A stretch of DNA of 64,000 nt from the NCBI GenBank assembly GCA_006503475.1, contig RSEH01000184.1, positions 31,277-95,276 on the forward strand, in the 5' to 3' direction. Both the position numbers and the translations under genes were made by a program. The notes beneath the pieces were generated by a model. That model was not told where the DNA came from. It ran no database searches and saw nothing but the letters and a program-made list of their open reading frames with translations. This DNA is from Stentor roeselii. Taxonomy: Eukaryota > Ciliophora > Heterotrichea > Heterotrichida > Stentoridae. This document shows positions 18,416 through 29,364 of this stretch, one piece after another (the stretch's first letter is position 1; every line of letters starts with the position of its first letter).

Positions 18416-18961
18416 ATGCAAGAAGACAAACAAGTCTCACAAAATCAATCAATCCGAGTCATTATCAGAAAAAAGGCTCTCAAAATTCCTATTTTTCTTC
18501 ATAATCCTCGCAAAGCAAATCGAAACGAAACTGACACATTTCGCGATGTTCTGAAATCTCAACAGCCTTCCAAGGGCAAGGTCATTGACATCAGGTCGAA
18601 GAATGCAGTGCCTAAACTTCATATTTTGAATGTTTCTACTTACAACTTCAGTCAAACTCCTACTCCTAGTAAAGACTTGAAGACTTCTTACTTCAGCCAA
18701 ACTTATGACACCCCTGGGACTGCCAAACACACTTCTCATACTTTAAGCGCTGATTATCGAGATCAGGTCAGGACTGCTTATTCGAATACGAAAAAAACTT
18801 TGAATTCTGGACCTTGCTCTAAAGTTGGAAGCCTGGTGAAGGTTTTTAAAGAGAAAATTACTATGAAAGACTTGAATTTGAACCTTCCTGAGATTATTAA
18901 GAGTAAAAAAATGAAGAAAAGAATCAGGTATAAACCGAATTTTGTTGAGTCTCTGTTTTAA
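18416..18961 (+). CDS. Uncharacterised basic protein
   Basis: 181 aa, Lys/Ser/Thr-rich, no membrane segment. A central stretch with repeated Tyr-Phe-Ser-Gln-Thr words (YNFSQTPTPS, SYFSQTYDTP) is likely disordered. The start ATG at 18416 follows ATTAATAAA, 15 bp after the previous stop on the same strand. No family recognised. Confidence 0.7.
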   Translation: MQEDKQVSQNQSIRVIIRKKALKIPIFLHNPRKANRNETDTFRDVLKSQQPSKGKVIDIRSKNAVPKLHILNVSTYNFSQTPTPSKDLKTSYFSQTYDTPGTAKHTSHTLSADYRDQVRTAYSNTKKTLNSGPCSKVGSLVKVFKEKITMKDLNLNLPEIIKSKKMKKRIRYKPNFVESLF

Positions 18962-19772
18962 GGATAGTAAATAGGAGTCATTTGATTGTATTTAAGGATG
19001 TTTGAGGATTTGAGTTATTTTTGGGAAAAGTCTGGAATATGACTTAGGTTTTAGATGGCTTGAAAAATAGGTGAAAATATTGGAAAATAAGAAAATGTTG
19101 AGGAATATGGTCTTTAGAGTGATTGAAGAAATTTGAAAAAGATGAGTTTTAAGACTTTTGAAGGCATGGTGGGAAAATAGAAGGTTATCAATAGGATAAT
19201 GTTTTAGAGTATTTTTTGTTGATTCATTTTTTGTGCAAGATTTTTAGAAGACCTCAGAAAAATGATCATTAAAAGAAATACAAAAGGTTTCTAAAGATTT
19301 ATCAGTCTTTAAAAAAGTGTAAAAAAAGGTAAATAAAAGCTTGAAGTTAAATCCTCAGACTTCTTTATTTGAGGATTAGTTTTACTTTAGTGATGCTCTG
19401 GTAAGACTAAGAATTATTTAAATTGAGCAAATAATTGATTGAAAGAAGCTTTTAGAAAACTTTGAAATAAAGGCTAAGTTTTGTTTGAAGGAGAAAATTA
19501 TTTAGAAATAATGAAGAACCTTAATGTTTGTCTCATTCTAAAATATCAGAGTTTTTTTCCCAGCGATAATGACCCACTTTAGAATACTTTAGTCAACTAA
19601 AGGAGAAAATGACAAGATAAAGTTTAATACCTTTAGATGAAGGTGAAAGGTAAAGAATATCGAAATTGCATTCTTAGCTTTAAAAAGGTTTAAAAGGCTC
19701 GTGGCTACAAAATAACTTGTTTTTTATTCAATATATTCAAATAAAGAGTGAGCGACTAACTCTTTTTATTTA
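18962..19772. other. 811-bp spacer between convergent genes
   Basis: Purine-rich on the plus strand and poor in C, with no frame or RNA gene recognised. It lies between two 3' ends, so it needs no promoter, yet it is one of the longer spacers. Confidence 0.5.
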
Positions 19773-21581
19773 TTATAGCTCGTTTTCGGTTTTGTTATAA
19801 GGAATTAAAGGAAGCTTCAGTATTTTAACTTCCTGCTTCATGATCTCAAAAACATTTTTCGCATAAAAGTCCTGAACATCCAAAGGTTCATGTCTAAATG
19901 TGTGAAACTCTTCATCCACATATGAAGTATCCAAAAAAGTCGGAGCTCCAACAGACGTTTCAACAACAGCTCTTAAAGAGCTATCATTTCTATTGCACTT
20001 AAACACAATTTCAAATTTTCCAGTCTTCCTCGCCAAGAACTTATCAACCATATCAAAAACTTGAAATTTTTCATCATAAGAAAAATCAGAGTCCGCAGTT
20101 CTTTTCGGACAAACTTTATCAATTTTATCAAAATTTTTAATGAAATTACAAAAATCACTGTAAAGTTGACTTTCCTTAATTTCAATCATTTTTCTCAATC
20201 TCGAAGTTTTATGAACATCGCAATAAGGCCCAATCAAATCAAAGCCGCTATGATTTCTTGTATACAAAAACTTCTCCCTCGAGCAAAGTGGATGGAAAAA
20301 AGTGCGACATTTAGGTGACAAGCATTTAATGCAAGCTCCTTTGTTAGTCATACAAATCGAGCAAGTTTCAAGAAATTTTCTTTTTTCAATGATTTTTAAG
20401 TCAATATTTTCCATTTCAAGTTTATTTTTGATACAACTTGGGTCAATGTGAGTAGCGCAAAAAACATGAACCCAAAGATTATCAGATTTCGAAAAGTTTA
20501 AATGTGAGAGAAAGTTGAAATGTTTTGAATAATGAGTAGTTGTCGGCTTTAACACCCCTGAAAGAACAGGGCACAATGCACAAGTCTTGATAAGTTCAAG
20601 TGAAACAGAGTCCCTCGCCCTGCACATATGGCAAATCCAATCATCTTTCCCAGTCAAACTAATTCCATAGCACTGCATATGTACCTTAACCAAACAATTT
20701 TTACATTTAACAATAAGATCATCGTCTTCATAGTCAAACTCCTGACAAATCTCACAAATATCGTCACCATCATCAGGCTTCTCAGGTTTCACATGATTTT
20801 CCATAAATGCAATGAAATCCTTCGAAGTCTTCTTAACATGCACAGAGCGACAGTCAGCAGTGAGAAGTTCTTTTTCATTAAACTTGTACTTCGAAAAACC
20901 AAGAGAAAGCTTTCCTGGAACTAGTTCTTTAAACAACTTCAAATTTCTAAGTCTCCAAAAATTATAATCTTTTGATAAAGTCTTCGCTGTCGCTGTAAGC
21001 CAGTTTTTTTCTTTTTTCACTTTAGTGACTTTCACAGGTTTAGGGTGAATCAAAGGAAACTTGTAAATTTTCGGATGATTAAAGTACTGAGAATTGATCA
21101 ATGCCCAAAAAATATGCCCATGACTTGAATTTGCAGCTTTTATTTCACCTCGTTGTTCTTTATAGTCCTCAAGTTTTGATTCTTCAGTTTGAATGTTGTT
21201 TGCGATTTTCTTTAAAAAAGCGGAATAATTGAAAGCTTTTTCCTTACTCGGCTCTTTTTTATCCTTTTTGATTTGAGTGTGTGAAGGACATTTCAAGTCT
21301 TCAAATGAAAGTTTGTTGCTGTGTCGTTGATGGCAAAAGAAGTGGAAAACGTTCTGGCATTGGTCTTCTTGGCAAAGGATATTCAGACCATTACATCCGC
21401 AATAAATGCAGGATTTTTCTTCGAGGCAAGACGAGTGGTACTTCCCGTTTGATGAGAGTTTTCCTTGGTAGCCGAGGATTTTGTCGCATAAGACGCACTT
21501 GGATGCGTTGATTATCAGAGTTGTTTCTGTGAAGAGGGACTCGTATGTACTGCTATTGTCGCTGCTTATTAGATCGGACAT
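19773..21581 (-). CDS. PHD zinc-finger protein with PHD-knuckle-ePHD module (BRPF/JADE-like)
   Basis: 602 aa. Residues 20-105 hold a Cys/His-rich finger (CVLCDK, CIYCGC, CQNVFHFFCH, KCPSH). Around 275-460 lies a classic PZP module: first PHD (CEICQEFDYEDDDLIVKCKN, CLVKVHMQCYGI, WICHMC), knuckle (CALCPVLSGVLKPT), WVHVFCA-H, and the extended PHD (CSICMTNKGACIKC, FFHPLCSR, GPYCDVH). In BRPF and JADE proteins this unit reads the unmodified histone H3 tail and DNA within acetyltransferase complexes. No bromodomain or PWWP is present. A nuclear chromatin role is likely. Confidence 0.9.
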   Translation of the reverse strand: MSDLISSDNSSTYESLFTETTLIINASKCVLCDKILGYQGKLSSNGKYHSSCLEEKSCIYCGCNGLNILCQEDQCQNVFHFFCHQRHSNKLSFEDLKCPSHTQIKKDKKEPSKEKAFNYSAFLKKIANNIQTEESKLEDYKEQRGEIKAANSSHGHIFWALINSQYFNHPKIYKFPLIHPKPVKVTKVKKEKNWLTATAKTLSKDYNFWRLRNLKLFKELVPGKLSLGFSKYKFNEKELLTADCRSVHVKKTSKDFIAFMENHVKPEKPDDGDDICEICQEFDYEDDDLIVKCKNCLVKVHMQCYGISLTGKDDWICHMCRARDSVSLELIKTCALCPVLSGVLKPTTTHYSKHFNFLSHLNFSKSDNLWVHVFCATHIDPSCIKNKLEMENIDLKIIEKRKFLETCSICMTNKGACIKCLSPKCRTFFHPLCSREKFLYTRNHSGFDLIGPYCDVHKTSRLRKMIEIKESQLYSDFCNFIKNFDKIDKVCPKRTADSDFSYDEKFQVFDMVDKFLARKTGKFEIVFKCNRNDSSLRAVVETSVGAPTFLDTSYVDEEFHTFRHEPLDVQDFYAKNVFEIMKQEVKILKLPLIPYNKTENEL

Positions 21582-22963
21582 ATGATTAATTATTGAAGAT
21601 TAAGGTCAAGGATTTTATAAACTACGGAATTATTATAAGATTTGAAATTAAAGGATTAGGTGAAGGAATTTATTTGTTATGATTTAAAGGTGATTTTATT
21701 TCGTTGATTTTTTTTGTGATTTAGGATTTCTTAATAGACTTTTCGAAAAATTATTTAGAGATTTGAATAATTTTTGATGGGAATAGGATTGGAAAATGAT
21801 TAGAGTAAAATTTTAGAGATATTGGTTTATTATGGATTTAGAGTTTTTAGGGAAATAGGAAAAAGTTAGGAAGTTGATTTTTTATGAGGTTGGGATATAG
21901 TAGCAGCTAAATAATCAGGAATTTAGTTCCAACTCAACAATTAGGAAGAATTTTTATAATAAGTGGTGCTTGAACCAAAGAATTCAAATATGATTGTATA
22001 GTTTACATTTGAGTGAGGAAGAAATATCAGAGTTCTTTATCTCAAATAAAAACTAAAAATTCATCTGCAATGATGTACGGAATCTCACTCAAATTAATAA
22101 TAGGATACTTTCAAATTCTTAATTAAATTAATCAAGATAAATCAAGGGCAAGCGAATAGAAATTAGCGAAGAATTGTAAATATTGATATTTCTTGACTTG
22201 GGCTCTGAAATCTAAATTTTCAGGGTGATTCGCAGGACAAAGACACAAGAAAGAAGAAGGAAATCTAGTATTGTTATTGAGCAGGTTAATTGGTGATTAT
22301 ACTTCAGGATAATAATGGCCTGCAAACTGGTTCACCTCTTTATCAATTATGATTATAGTGCTTTTTAAATTTTTTGATAATAGTGATATAATTTCTTATT
22401 TTTCCACAAAATAAAAACATTTAATCCTTTACATATCCAGGCCTGGTTTCCTGGATTAAATGACTCTACTATAAGGAAAATATTCAAAATAATAATTACA
22501 ATAATTGGTATGAAATGACATCATGATAACACATTCTCTGAATAATATAAAAGGACATCTATCTATATTTAAAGGGGGAAATTGTATGATTCTAATAATT
22601 TATGATAATTATTTACTTTAGATTGCACAATATTTCATATTTACTTGATTTTAAGTCAAAATCTTATAATAATTAGTTCAATACTTTATTATTTTAGAAC
22701 TGATAATTCCCTTCTTTTATTCTATAAGATTTATCTAGGGAATAGTATTTTTAATTTAATTAAAGTCTTTAGAGAAGTGAAAAATTATTACCCTTATAAT
22801 TTAATTTATAATGATATGTATAAACATCATTTAAAAATTGAAAGAAATCTTGATTGGTTATAGCATCAATCGATCATTCTTTTCGAAAAATAATGTATCT
22901 CATTTTAGTACATAAACCAATATAAGTCCTAAATATTTTATTATTAAAATTCTTATCTACTTT
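21582..22963. other. 1.4-kb AT-rich intergenic region
   Basis: No gene I can support. A 72-codon frame at 22645-22863 looks like chance (no start context, no composition of a real gene). There is a small hairpin at about 22437-22456 (TCCAGG...CCTGGA). Confidence 0.5.
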
Positions 22964-23704
22964 TTATAAGTTCTTCTTGAAATTATTTACCCACCTACTT
23001 TCCTGAAAGTTTTTAAAGCTAAAGTACCCAGTTTTCCATTTTGAATAAATTATTTTATACAAGTTGTATCCCCAATAAAAATAAAGAGCTTGTATAAAGT
23101 AATTAATGTAAACCAATATCTTAGATGATTTCCAATAATATATATAGTGAAAGATAAGTATGATTCTCATGATTATTTTAGTGCATAAAAAGCTAAAAGC
23201 ATAAATAATATCCATAATAATAGCGAATTTTGTATTTTGCTGATTATAAGATTTCAAAATTTCTCTTATCATTGAAAAGCAAGCTGATTGTTCAACAGCA
23301 AAATACTCGAAAGTAGATTCCATCAAACCCGCCTCCAAATAAAAAGTAGCTGAAATAATAGCAATTCCAATAATATGATGAAAAATCATATCCATCTCTC
23401 TTTTCTTTTGCCAAAAAAAGATCCAAAATCCATCTGCTAAGTAAAAACTGATTTCAATCAAATTGATTAAAGCCACCCTTTCAAGGTTAATTCCTTGATT
23501 AGAGTAAAATAGATAAAGTTGATAAGAAACTAAAGGAAATATTAGCAAGGCGTTGATTAATCTTACAACTTTTCGAACCAACATTCCATAATCTAAGATT
23601 TCTGGATTTTTTGTAAGTGTAAATGAAGTCAGAAAGAATATAGAAATCCAGACGAGTGATAACTCTGAAATTGTTTGTATCGAGGGTTTTCTCAAAGCTT
23701 CCAT
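22964..23704 (-). CDS. TLC-domain multi-pass membrane protein
   Basis: 246 aa with about six to seven membrane helices. The centre has MDMIFHHIIGIAIIS, the His-His helix of TLC (TRAM-LAG1-CLN8) proteins, preceded by ISFYLADGFWIFFW and followed by a short acidic turn (EAGLMESTFEYFAVE). TLC proteins include ceramide synthases and lipid-sensing proteins of the ER; the substrate cannot be told. It lacks a homeobox and the long lumenal loops of ceramide synthase. Codon use is very AT-rich. The start is in GGTGAATAAATGG. Confidence 0.75.
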   Translation of the reverse strand: MEALRKPSIQTISELSLVWISIFFLTSFTLTKNPEILDYGMLVRKVVRLINALLIFPLVSYQLYLFYSNQGINLERVALINLIEISFYLADGFWIFFWQKKREMDMIFHHIIGIAIISATFYLEAGLMESTFEYFAVEQSACFSMIREILKSYNQQNTKFAIIMDIIYAFSFLCTKIIMRIILIFHYIYYWKSSKILVYINYFIQALYFYWGYNLYKIIYSKWKTGYFSFKNFQESRWVNNFKKNL

Positions 23705-24698
23705 TTATTCACCAGCATATTTTTTAGATGATTTTTTTGAATTTTGGGTTTGATCAGTTTTTGATTAATTATTTCTAATAGCGAACTCAGATAATTTATA
23801 AGTTTCATTTAAGTTTGTCGTGTCTTTGACGCCAGTGGAGCCTGGGAAATGATTTTCAGAAGTAAAATTCTGAGGGAAGTTTAATTAGTATATGACTAAA
23901 AATTCATTTTTATTTTCCTCTACAGATATAAAAAGGTAATTGATTGAAATTGAAGCTGAAGATATTCAAAACAATACTGATTTTTGGTTTTAGTAATATC
24001 TAATCAGTGAAATTATGATTCACAAGAATTTTTCTTAAAAAAATTGAGATTAATCATTTTATAATAGTTAAATTTTGAGTAAAATGCTAATTTTTCTGAA
24101 TTTAAGTCTTGGGTTGTAATTATCTTTTATATTTGATTAAATTTCTCAGAAGTACTCAATACTTATACTGAACCAAACTACATGCAAAAACCTATTTAAA
24201 TAATAAAATGGCTGATTTATTATCCTAAAGTAATATACGACTGTCATAATAGTATATAAAAATCAATTTTAATAGCTAAACAAATAAAACATAAGCACTT
24301 TAATGAAACTCAAAAATATTCCTGCATCAAGTTAAATCAAATCTCTAAAATCGTTACACATTTCAATGAAACTAAAAATATCCCTCCATCCAATTTAAAC
24401 AAATCTTTAAAATCATTACACATTTCAATAAAACTAAAAATATTTTCATCCAATTTAAACAAATCTCTAAAATCGTTACACATTTCAATGAAACTAAAAA
24501 TATTTTCATCCAATTTAAACAAATCTCTAAAATCATTACACATTTCAATGAACCTGAAAATATTCCTTCATCCAAGTTAAATAAAATCTCTAAAATCATT
24601 AATACTTTTAACCAAACTTAAAAATATTAAAGCCTTTAGACCCATTTCCTATCACTTAAACCCACATCATCACTAACCCTCATGTATAAACTTCTAAA
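23705..24698. other. Intergenic region with 60-bp tandem repeats
   Basis: 994 bp between a gene start and a gene end. The right third is the 24.3-24.6 kb repeat array, listed separately. The rest shows nothing I recognise. Confidence 0.5.
24298..24605. repeat. Five tandem copies of a 60-62 bp unit
   Basis: Units begin TTTCAATGAAACT at about 24298, 24361, 24423, 24483 and 24543, each with CAATTTAAACAAATCTCTAA and ATCATTACACA. The three middle copies are nearly identical. The minus strand is open over the inner copies only because the unit is a multiple of three. It lies just past the 3' end of the Rpt2 gene. Confidence 0.9.
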
Positions 24699-26021
24699 CT
24701 AAAGATAAAGTCCTTCAGGAATATTCCCCTTCTTCTTATAAAGTGTTTTTTCCTTACTCTTGACAAAATCATCCTGAGTGACCTGCATCCTTCTCTCCCT
24801 CAAAGCAAGCATTCCAGCTTCCGAGCACATAGCTTTGATATCAGCTCCACTAAGTTCATCCTTCGCCATAATAAACTGTTCCAAGTCAACATCAGGTGCC
24901 AGAGACATTTTCGCCGTATGTACCTGAAAAATCTTCCTCTTAGTCTTAATATCCGGTAAAGTAAATTCAATCTTTCTATCAATTCTCCCTGGCCTGATCA
25001 GTGCCGGGTCCAAAGTCTCAATTCTATTAGTCGCTAAAATAACTTTCACATCAGACCTGCTATCAAATCCATCAAGTTGATTCAAAAGTTCAAGCATAGT
25101 CCTCTGAACTTCCCTTTCCCCTCCAGAGTTACTATCATATCTTTTCGTGCCAACAGCATCAATCTCATCAATAAAAACAATACTCGGAGCATGTTCTTCA
25201 GCGACTCTAAAAAGTTCCCTTACCAGTTTCGGTCCTTCCCCGAGGTACTTCTGAATAAGTTCAGACCCAGTGACTCTTAAAAAAGTGGCAGAGGTTTGAT
25301 TAGCGACAGCTTTTGCAAGAAGAGTTTTTCCAGTTCCAGGTTCTCCATAAAGAATAACACCTTTAGGAGGTTTAATGCCGATATCTTCATAAAGCTCTGG
25401 ATGTGTCAAGGGCAATTCGACAGCTTCCTTAATTTCTTGAATCTGAGCCTCGAGACCTCCGATATCGGCGTAGCTTTCAAGTGGAGCCTTTTCGACTTTC
25501 ATGACGCTTACTAAGGGGTCGACCTCGTCTTGCAAGATGCCGACAACGCTGAGACTTTTGTTGTGAAGCAAGACACTTGAACCGGGCTCCAGTTGGTCTT
25601 TGTCGACGATGGAAAGAACTGCGACGTAGTACTCAGGGCCGACTGAAGTGGAGACTATTGCGTGGTTGTCGTCGATGAACTCTTCTAATGTTCCCACCAC
25701 AAGAGGTGACCCGCGAAGCTCGTCGACTTTTTCACGTTCTTCTTCTTTGCGCTCTGCTTGAGGCCTCAAGGCTTCTTGGTTTTTTATGAACTCTTGCTCG
25801 AGAAGCATGTAGTCTTTTATACGGTCTTGACGTAATAGCTTTAGACGGCATTTCGTACTTGGAGTCACTGTTGGAAGCTTCACTGTCGTCTCACCTCCTC
25901 GACGCTTCTTTTTCTTACCAACTCGGACTGGCATTCGCTGCTCTTGACGACGCTTCTTCATTTCTTCTTTACGGTTCTCGTTGCCTTGAGAGTCTCCGTG
26001 GCCGCCTGGAAGGTTTCCCAT
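24699..26021 (-). CDS. RPT2: 26S proteasome AAA-ATPase subunit 4 (Rpt2/PSMC1)
   Basis: 440 aa, full length. N-terminus [10 protein letters not shown] (myristoylation site, as in other Rpt2), basic KKKKRR segment, OB domain, then Walker [14 protein letters not shown], Walker [12 protein letters not shown], second region of homology with [17 protein letters not shown], and the C-terminal HbYX-type end GLYL that opens the 20S gate. The start of the frame and the whole body match Rpt2 rather than other Rpt subunits ([20 protein letters not shown]). It unfolds and feeds ubiquitinated proteins into the proteasome. Confidence 0.97.
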   Translation of the reverse strand: MGNLPGGHGDSQGNENRKEEMKKRRQEQRMPVRVGKKKKRRGGETTVKLPTVTPSTKCRLKLLRQDRIKDYMLLEQEFIKNQEALRPQAERKEEEREKVDELRGSPLVVGTLEEFIDDNHAIVSTSVGPEYYVAVLSIVDKDQLEPGSSVLLHNKSLSVVGILQDEVDPLVSVMKVEKAPLESYADIGGLEAQIQEIKEAVELPLTHPELYEDIGIKPPKGVILYGEPGTGKTLLAKAVANQTSATFLRVTGSELIQKYLGEGPKLVRELFRVAEEHAPSIVFIDEIDAVGTKRYDSNSGGEREVQRTMLELLNQLDGFDSRSDVKVILATNRIETLDPALIRPGRIDRKIEFTLPDIKTKRKIFQVHTAKMSLAPDVDLEQFIMAKDELSGADIKAMCSEAGMLALRERRMQVTQDDFVKSKEKTLYKKKGNIPEGLYL

Positions 26022-26352
26022 TTTTATTTGAGTTGGAATTAGAATCTGGTAGATCTACTCAGAAGGTGCAAGAGATGATTTTTTATTTTAGTGATATTTT
26101 TAAATAGTTAGGAATAATTAGAATTCTCTTTGAAGTATTGGGGAGATGGATTTTTATTTTGTTAAGGGTGATTTTTGGGATTTTATGGTGTGAAGATAGA
26201 TTATTTTGGATAATTTAATGTTGGACTTTGATAGATATTTTGAATAAATTGATTTATCGATTTGAGGTAATACTTCCTTACTCATAAAATACTCACATGA
26301 AACTCTTTAATCCTCAATGTTTTTCAAAAATCCTGACATAAAATAGATAAAT
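26022..26352. other. 331-bp divergent intergenic region
   Basis: It serves the 5' ends of Rpt2 and of the unknown gene at 26353. AT-rich; I see no specific element beyond the start contexts CAAATAAAAATGG and AGATAAATATG. Confidence 0.4.
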
Positions 26353-26922
26353 ATGAATTCCAATCATAACTTAAGTGACATTGAAAAAATCCTTCAAACC
26401 CAGACGTGGAAAAAAAGCCACCTGCCAGTCCTAAGCAATAAAAAGCGTTGCCTTAAACTTCGTTCAATAACCGAAAATGAGAAACCTCGAAAACAAGATC
26501 GTCTCTCGACTCATCCTTGCGAATCAAAAGAGTCCGACACTGAAAAGGACGAAAAAGTCGAATGTCCTTTCACAAGACCTGAAAGTAAAAAAAGCCTGAG
26601 TTCTTTAGCAATTCCATTTGAAATCATGTCTAAAGCGTTGAATTCTGTTTCAGTAAAAACCAAAAGTTTTGACTTTCAAGTGCCTTTACTACCAAAAAGG
26701 AAATTTGGTATGTCTTCAAAAGACTTGCATTCAACTCCAAAGTTTGAATGTGTCCGTCTTGGCTTCCCTGAAGAAGAAATAACGAGAATGAAAAGAGAAT
26801 CAGGAAGAATTAGTCAGAATTCTCAAAGAACCACAAGAAAAAAATTTTTATTTTCCCAGGATTTGTTTATGTTGTCCAGGGACAATGGAGGAAAAATGTT
26901 TTTAGGAGGGTTATTTAATTAA
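26353..26922 (+). CDS. Uncharacterised 189-aa protein
   Basis: 189 aa, Lys/Arg/Ser-rich and likely disordered, with no membrane segment or known domain. The frame is intact with a good start context. It ends 31 bp from the end of the DYRK gene on the other strand. Confidence 0.7.
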   Translation: MNSNHNLSDIEKILQTQTWKKSHLPVLSNKKRCLKLRSITENEKPRKQDRLSTHPCESKESDTEKDEKVECPFTRPESKKSLSSLAIPFEIMSKALNSVSVKTKSFDFQVPLLPKRKFGMSSKDLHSTPKFECVRLGFPEEEITRMKRESGRISQNSQRTTRKKFLFSQDLFMLSRDNGGKMFLGGLFN

Positions 26923-26953
26923 TTATGGTTAGATTGTATATTAAAGAGCAGAA

Positions 26954-28345
26954 CTAGTAAATCATTGTTGTTCGCTTTCCTGTTATCCATGGATGCTGGA
27001 GAATATCATCAGGAGTTATTCTTTCTGAAGGGTCCCAAGTGAGACAGTCTGATTATTTATTACCCTCTAAAAGTTCAACGAACTTCGCATCATGAGTCCT
27101 TACTTTTTCACTAATCTTTCTACTTCCTGGGTACCTTATCTTTCCTTCAGAGTTGACTTTATTTAAAATTTCATCTTTTTCATTGAAAAATTCATTTGCT
27201 CTCGTCGCTTTTTCCATCACATCCTTCGGAGGATACCCAAGATACTGTACAATAAAAGCAAGTTGTTCCTGTTCATTTTCTCCAGGAAATAAAGGATATC
27301 CTAAAAACATTTCAGCTAAAATCAAGCCAAAGCTCCAAACATCAATAGAACAGTCATAAGGTACTCCAAGAATCACTTCAGGTGCTCTATAAAACCTGCT
27401 TTGTATATAAGTATAAATCCTTTCATCAGTGAAACAAGCAGATCCAAAGTCAATTACCTTTAAAATGCTACTTCCTCGACTACAAATCAAAATATTTTCA
27501 GGTTTCAAGTCACAATGAATAATTGAATGTTTTTTTAAAAAAGCTAAACAACTCGCGATTTGCACCGCATAAATTTTTATCAACGGCAGAGGAAGTCCTG
27601 TAAAATTGTTAGACTTGCAGAGTTCATACAAGTTACAATACAAAATCTGAAACTTTAAACAAACATGTTCTCGAAATTTAAAGTTTTCTTGAAGATGAAC
27701 AGCAGAAGCTGAATCATTGTAATCATGAGAATTGATATATCTCAAAATTTTCAACTCGAAAAGTGCTTGTTTGTGAAACCTTCTTTTATTTTTCACTATT
27801 TTTATAGCGCAGACCTGCCCAGACTTATGATCAAGACATTTAACTACCTGCCCGAAACTGCCTTTTCCCAGGATTTCTATAATTTCAAAGCGATATGCAA
27901 GATGATCACCTGGAAGAAGTTTGTAGTTTCCAGATTCATCATCAAAGCCGTAGTTCTTCGCTGAAAAATTCACTGGAAGTCGTTTTTCACTTTGACCCAG
28001 GTAATAAATGAGTGAATACTCTAGCACCTCTGATTGCTCGTAAGTTGTTAAAATGTTGCAACAATGTTTCAAAGCTATTGATGGAGTTATTGGAAAGGTT
28101 AGGGACTTCTGCTCGTTTTTTAGTTGAGGAGTTGGACGGTTAGTTGAGTGCTTAATTGAATAGGCTTCTCTTTGGCTGGGGTTCAACTTGATTGAAGGAA
28201 GAACTTCTCGTTTGGGGTTTTGGGATAAGGTGTTGTTCGAAGGGTATAAATCGCCTTCCTGACCTAAGGAACCTCGTTTCATGTGAAGCTGAAATTTGGA
28301 CTTGTTGTTGAAGGAAAGTTCATATTTCCATAAATTATCCGTCAT
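26954..28345 (-). CDS. DYRK-family dual-specificity protein kinase, two exons
   Basis: Exon 1 is 28345-27064 and exon 2 is 27048-26954, joined over a 15-nt intron; 458 aa. Kinase domain about 145-450: GKGSFGQV, AIKIVKN, HCDLKPENIL (the HCD variant of DYRK/CLK/HIPK), DFGSACF, and YTYIQSRFYRAPEVILG, with the YxY activation loop that DYRKs autophosphorylate. The second exon supplies the C-terminal lobe end LTWDPSERITPDDILQHPW, which completes the domain and proves the splice. The first 140 residues are Ser/Asn-rich. All catalytic residues are present. Confidence 0.93.
27049..27063 (-). other. 15-nt intron (DYRK kinase)
   Basis: The minus strand reads GTAATAAATAATCAG between exons. Unspliced, the frame stops at once (TAA inside the intron). 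Removing exactly 15 nt restores the conserved kinase end. GT-AG, GTA start, CAG end. Confidence 0.93.
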
Positions 28346-28395
28346 TTATAATACTTTGAAAATTCAGAGTTTTCAATCTTTCTATCCTTAAACTA

Positions 28396-28923
28396 TTATT
28401 CCTCAGAAGCTACTTCTTCTAGATCATCACTCGCAGCTTCCTGCGACTCTTCAGCAACTTCTTCTTCTTCTACTTCTTCTTCTTCTTCTTCAGGAGGTTC
28501 TTCTTGACTCTTCTTATATTCAGCATATAGTTTATCCCAGTTATGATACCCTTCATCATAATTCACATACTTGATGGCATTCATGGTAGTATCCATATAA
28601 CTCTGCCCAAAAGCGATACCAGGAAAAGGAAATTCAGTCCAAACAAGGTACCAGATGATAAGACTAGCGACTCCACCAACAACAGCTCCGAAGCTTCTCC
28701 AATGTCCAGGTCGTTGATGCAGCATATGCATTGAATGGTCTTCATAGTCGAGTTGCTCTGGTCCAAAGTCGTACCCGTGATGAATTTTCCACATTCCAAC
28801 TATTTTTAAGGGCGCGTTTCCATATTCGTACTTCACAAAGTCCAGGTTGTTTTCGGGACGCTTGTCGAAGCGTAGTCTGCCCGGCACACTTACACTTGTC
28901 GGGATTCGCAGCATTCTGAACAT
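28396..28923 (-). CDS. Single-pass membrane protein with acidic tail, unknown
   Basis: 175 aa. A basic N-terminus (MFRMLRIPTSVSVPGRLRFD) could target mitochondria. One hydrophobic helix lies at about 78-97 (SFGAVVGGVASLIIWYLVW), then a Tyr-rich segment and a tail of about 35 residues that is mostly Glu. The layout, with an aromatic tract after one helix, is like accessory subunits of respiratory complexes, but I recognise no specific family; this is inference. The start is in GGTATAAAAATG. Confidence 0.65.
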   Translation of the reverse strand: MFRMLRIPTSVSVPGRLRFDKRPENNLDFVKYEYGNAPLKIVGMWKIHHGYDFGPEQLDYEDHSMHMLHQRPGHWRSFGAVVGGVASLIIWYLVWTEFPFPGIAFGQSYMDTTMNAIKYVNYDEGYHNWDKLYAEYKKSQEEPPEEEEEEVEEEEVAEESQEAASDDLEEVASEE

Positions 28924-28961
28924 TTTTATACCAAGCCATTGGATTTAAGAATATGACTAGC

Positions 28962-29342
28962 TTAAGAGGTTTGTCTTCTCGCTGCTTCTAATTGTATCTG
29001 CAGGTCAAGCTTGTCTTTTACTGTGGTTAGACTTTCTAGAAGGTCACTGTAGGACTTTGAGGCTGAGATTTGACTGGTAACATATGTCCTGAGTGTTATT
29101 TACTGAGAAAGTGTTGAAAGTCGTAAGAATAAACTAGAAGCCCAGTTATCCCCCTTGACAAGGTTTCCATCCAAGTCAAATTTAACCTGCATCCGTTTAC
29201 TAGCCGAGTCAAGTTGATTATAAAACTGCTCCGAATGATTAACATGTCCCATCTTAACCGCAACATCTCTAAGAGTCTCTAAAGCTTCTTTATAAACAGA
29301 AAGAAAGCTTTTACCCTTCAAGTATTTCTCTTCAGAAAGCAT
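28962..29342 (-). CDS. Small helical protein of unknown function, two exons
   Basis: Exon 1 is 29342-29104, exon 2 is 29088-28962, giving 121 aa with a 15-nt intron. Without splicing the frame ends at the intron's TAA after 80 aa. The second exon continues a helical, heptad-like pattern (SYSDLLESLTTVKDKLDLQI), supporting the join. No known family; all-helical and soluble. It faces the transporter gene with 22 bp between ATGs. Confidence 0.7.
29089..29103 (-). other. 15-nt intron (121-aa helical protein)
   Basis: The minus strand reads GTAAATAACACTCAG. Same length, GTA start and CAG end as the kinase intron. The support is extension of the open frame by about 40 helical residues, weaker than for a conserved domain. 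Confidence 0.8.
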
Positions 29343-29364
29343 TTTTATTGACTAGAATAAATAG
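29343..29364. promoter_or_regulatory. 22-bp shared 5' region
   Basis: The gap between the divergent ATGs contains TTTATTGACTAGAATAAATA, with A/T boxes (TTTATT and AATAAAT) facing each start. Confidence 0.45.

Noticed and set aside
22645-22863. 72-aa hydrophobic ORF
   Set aside because: Low-complexity AT-rich frame without start context, consistent with chance.
24337-24543. Protein with 20-residue repeats on the minus strand
   Set aside because: It follows only from a 60-bp DNA repeat being a multiple of three; no start context and broken in the outer copies.
24298-24605. CRISPR array
   Set aside because: The unit repeats as a whole, without unique spacers between short repeats, and the genome is eukaryotic.
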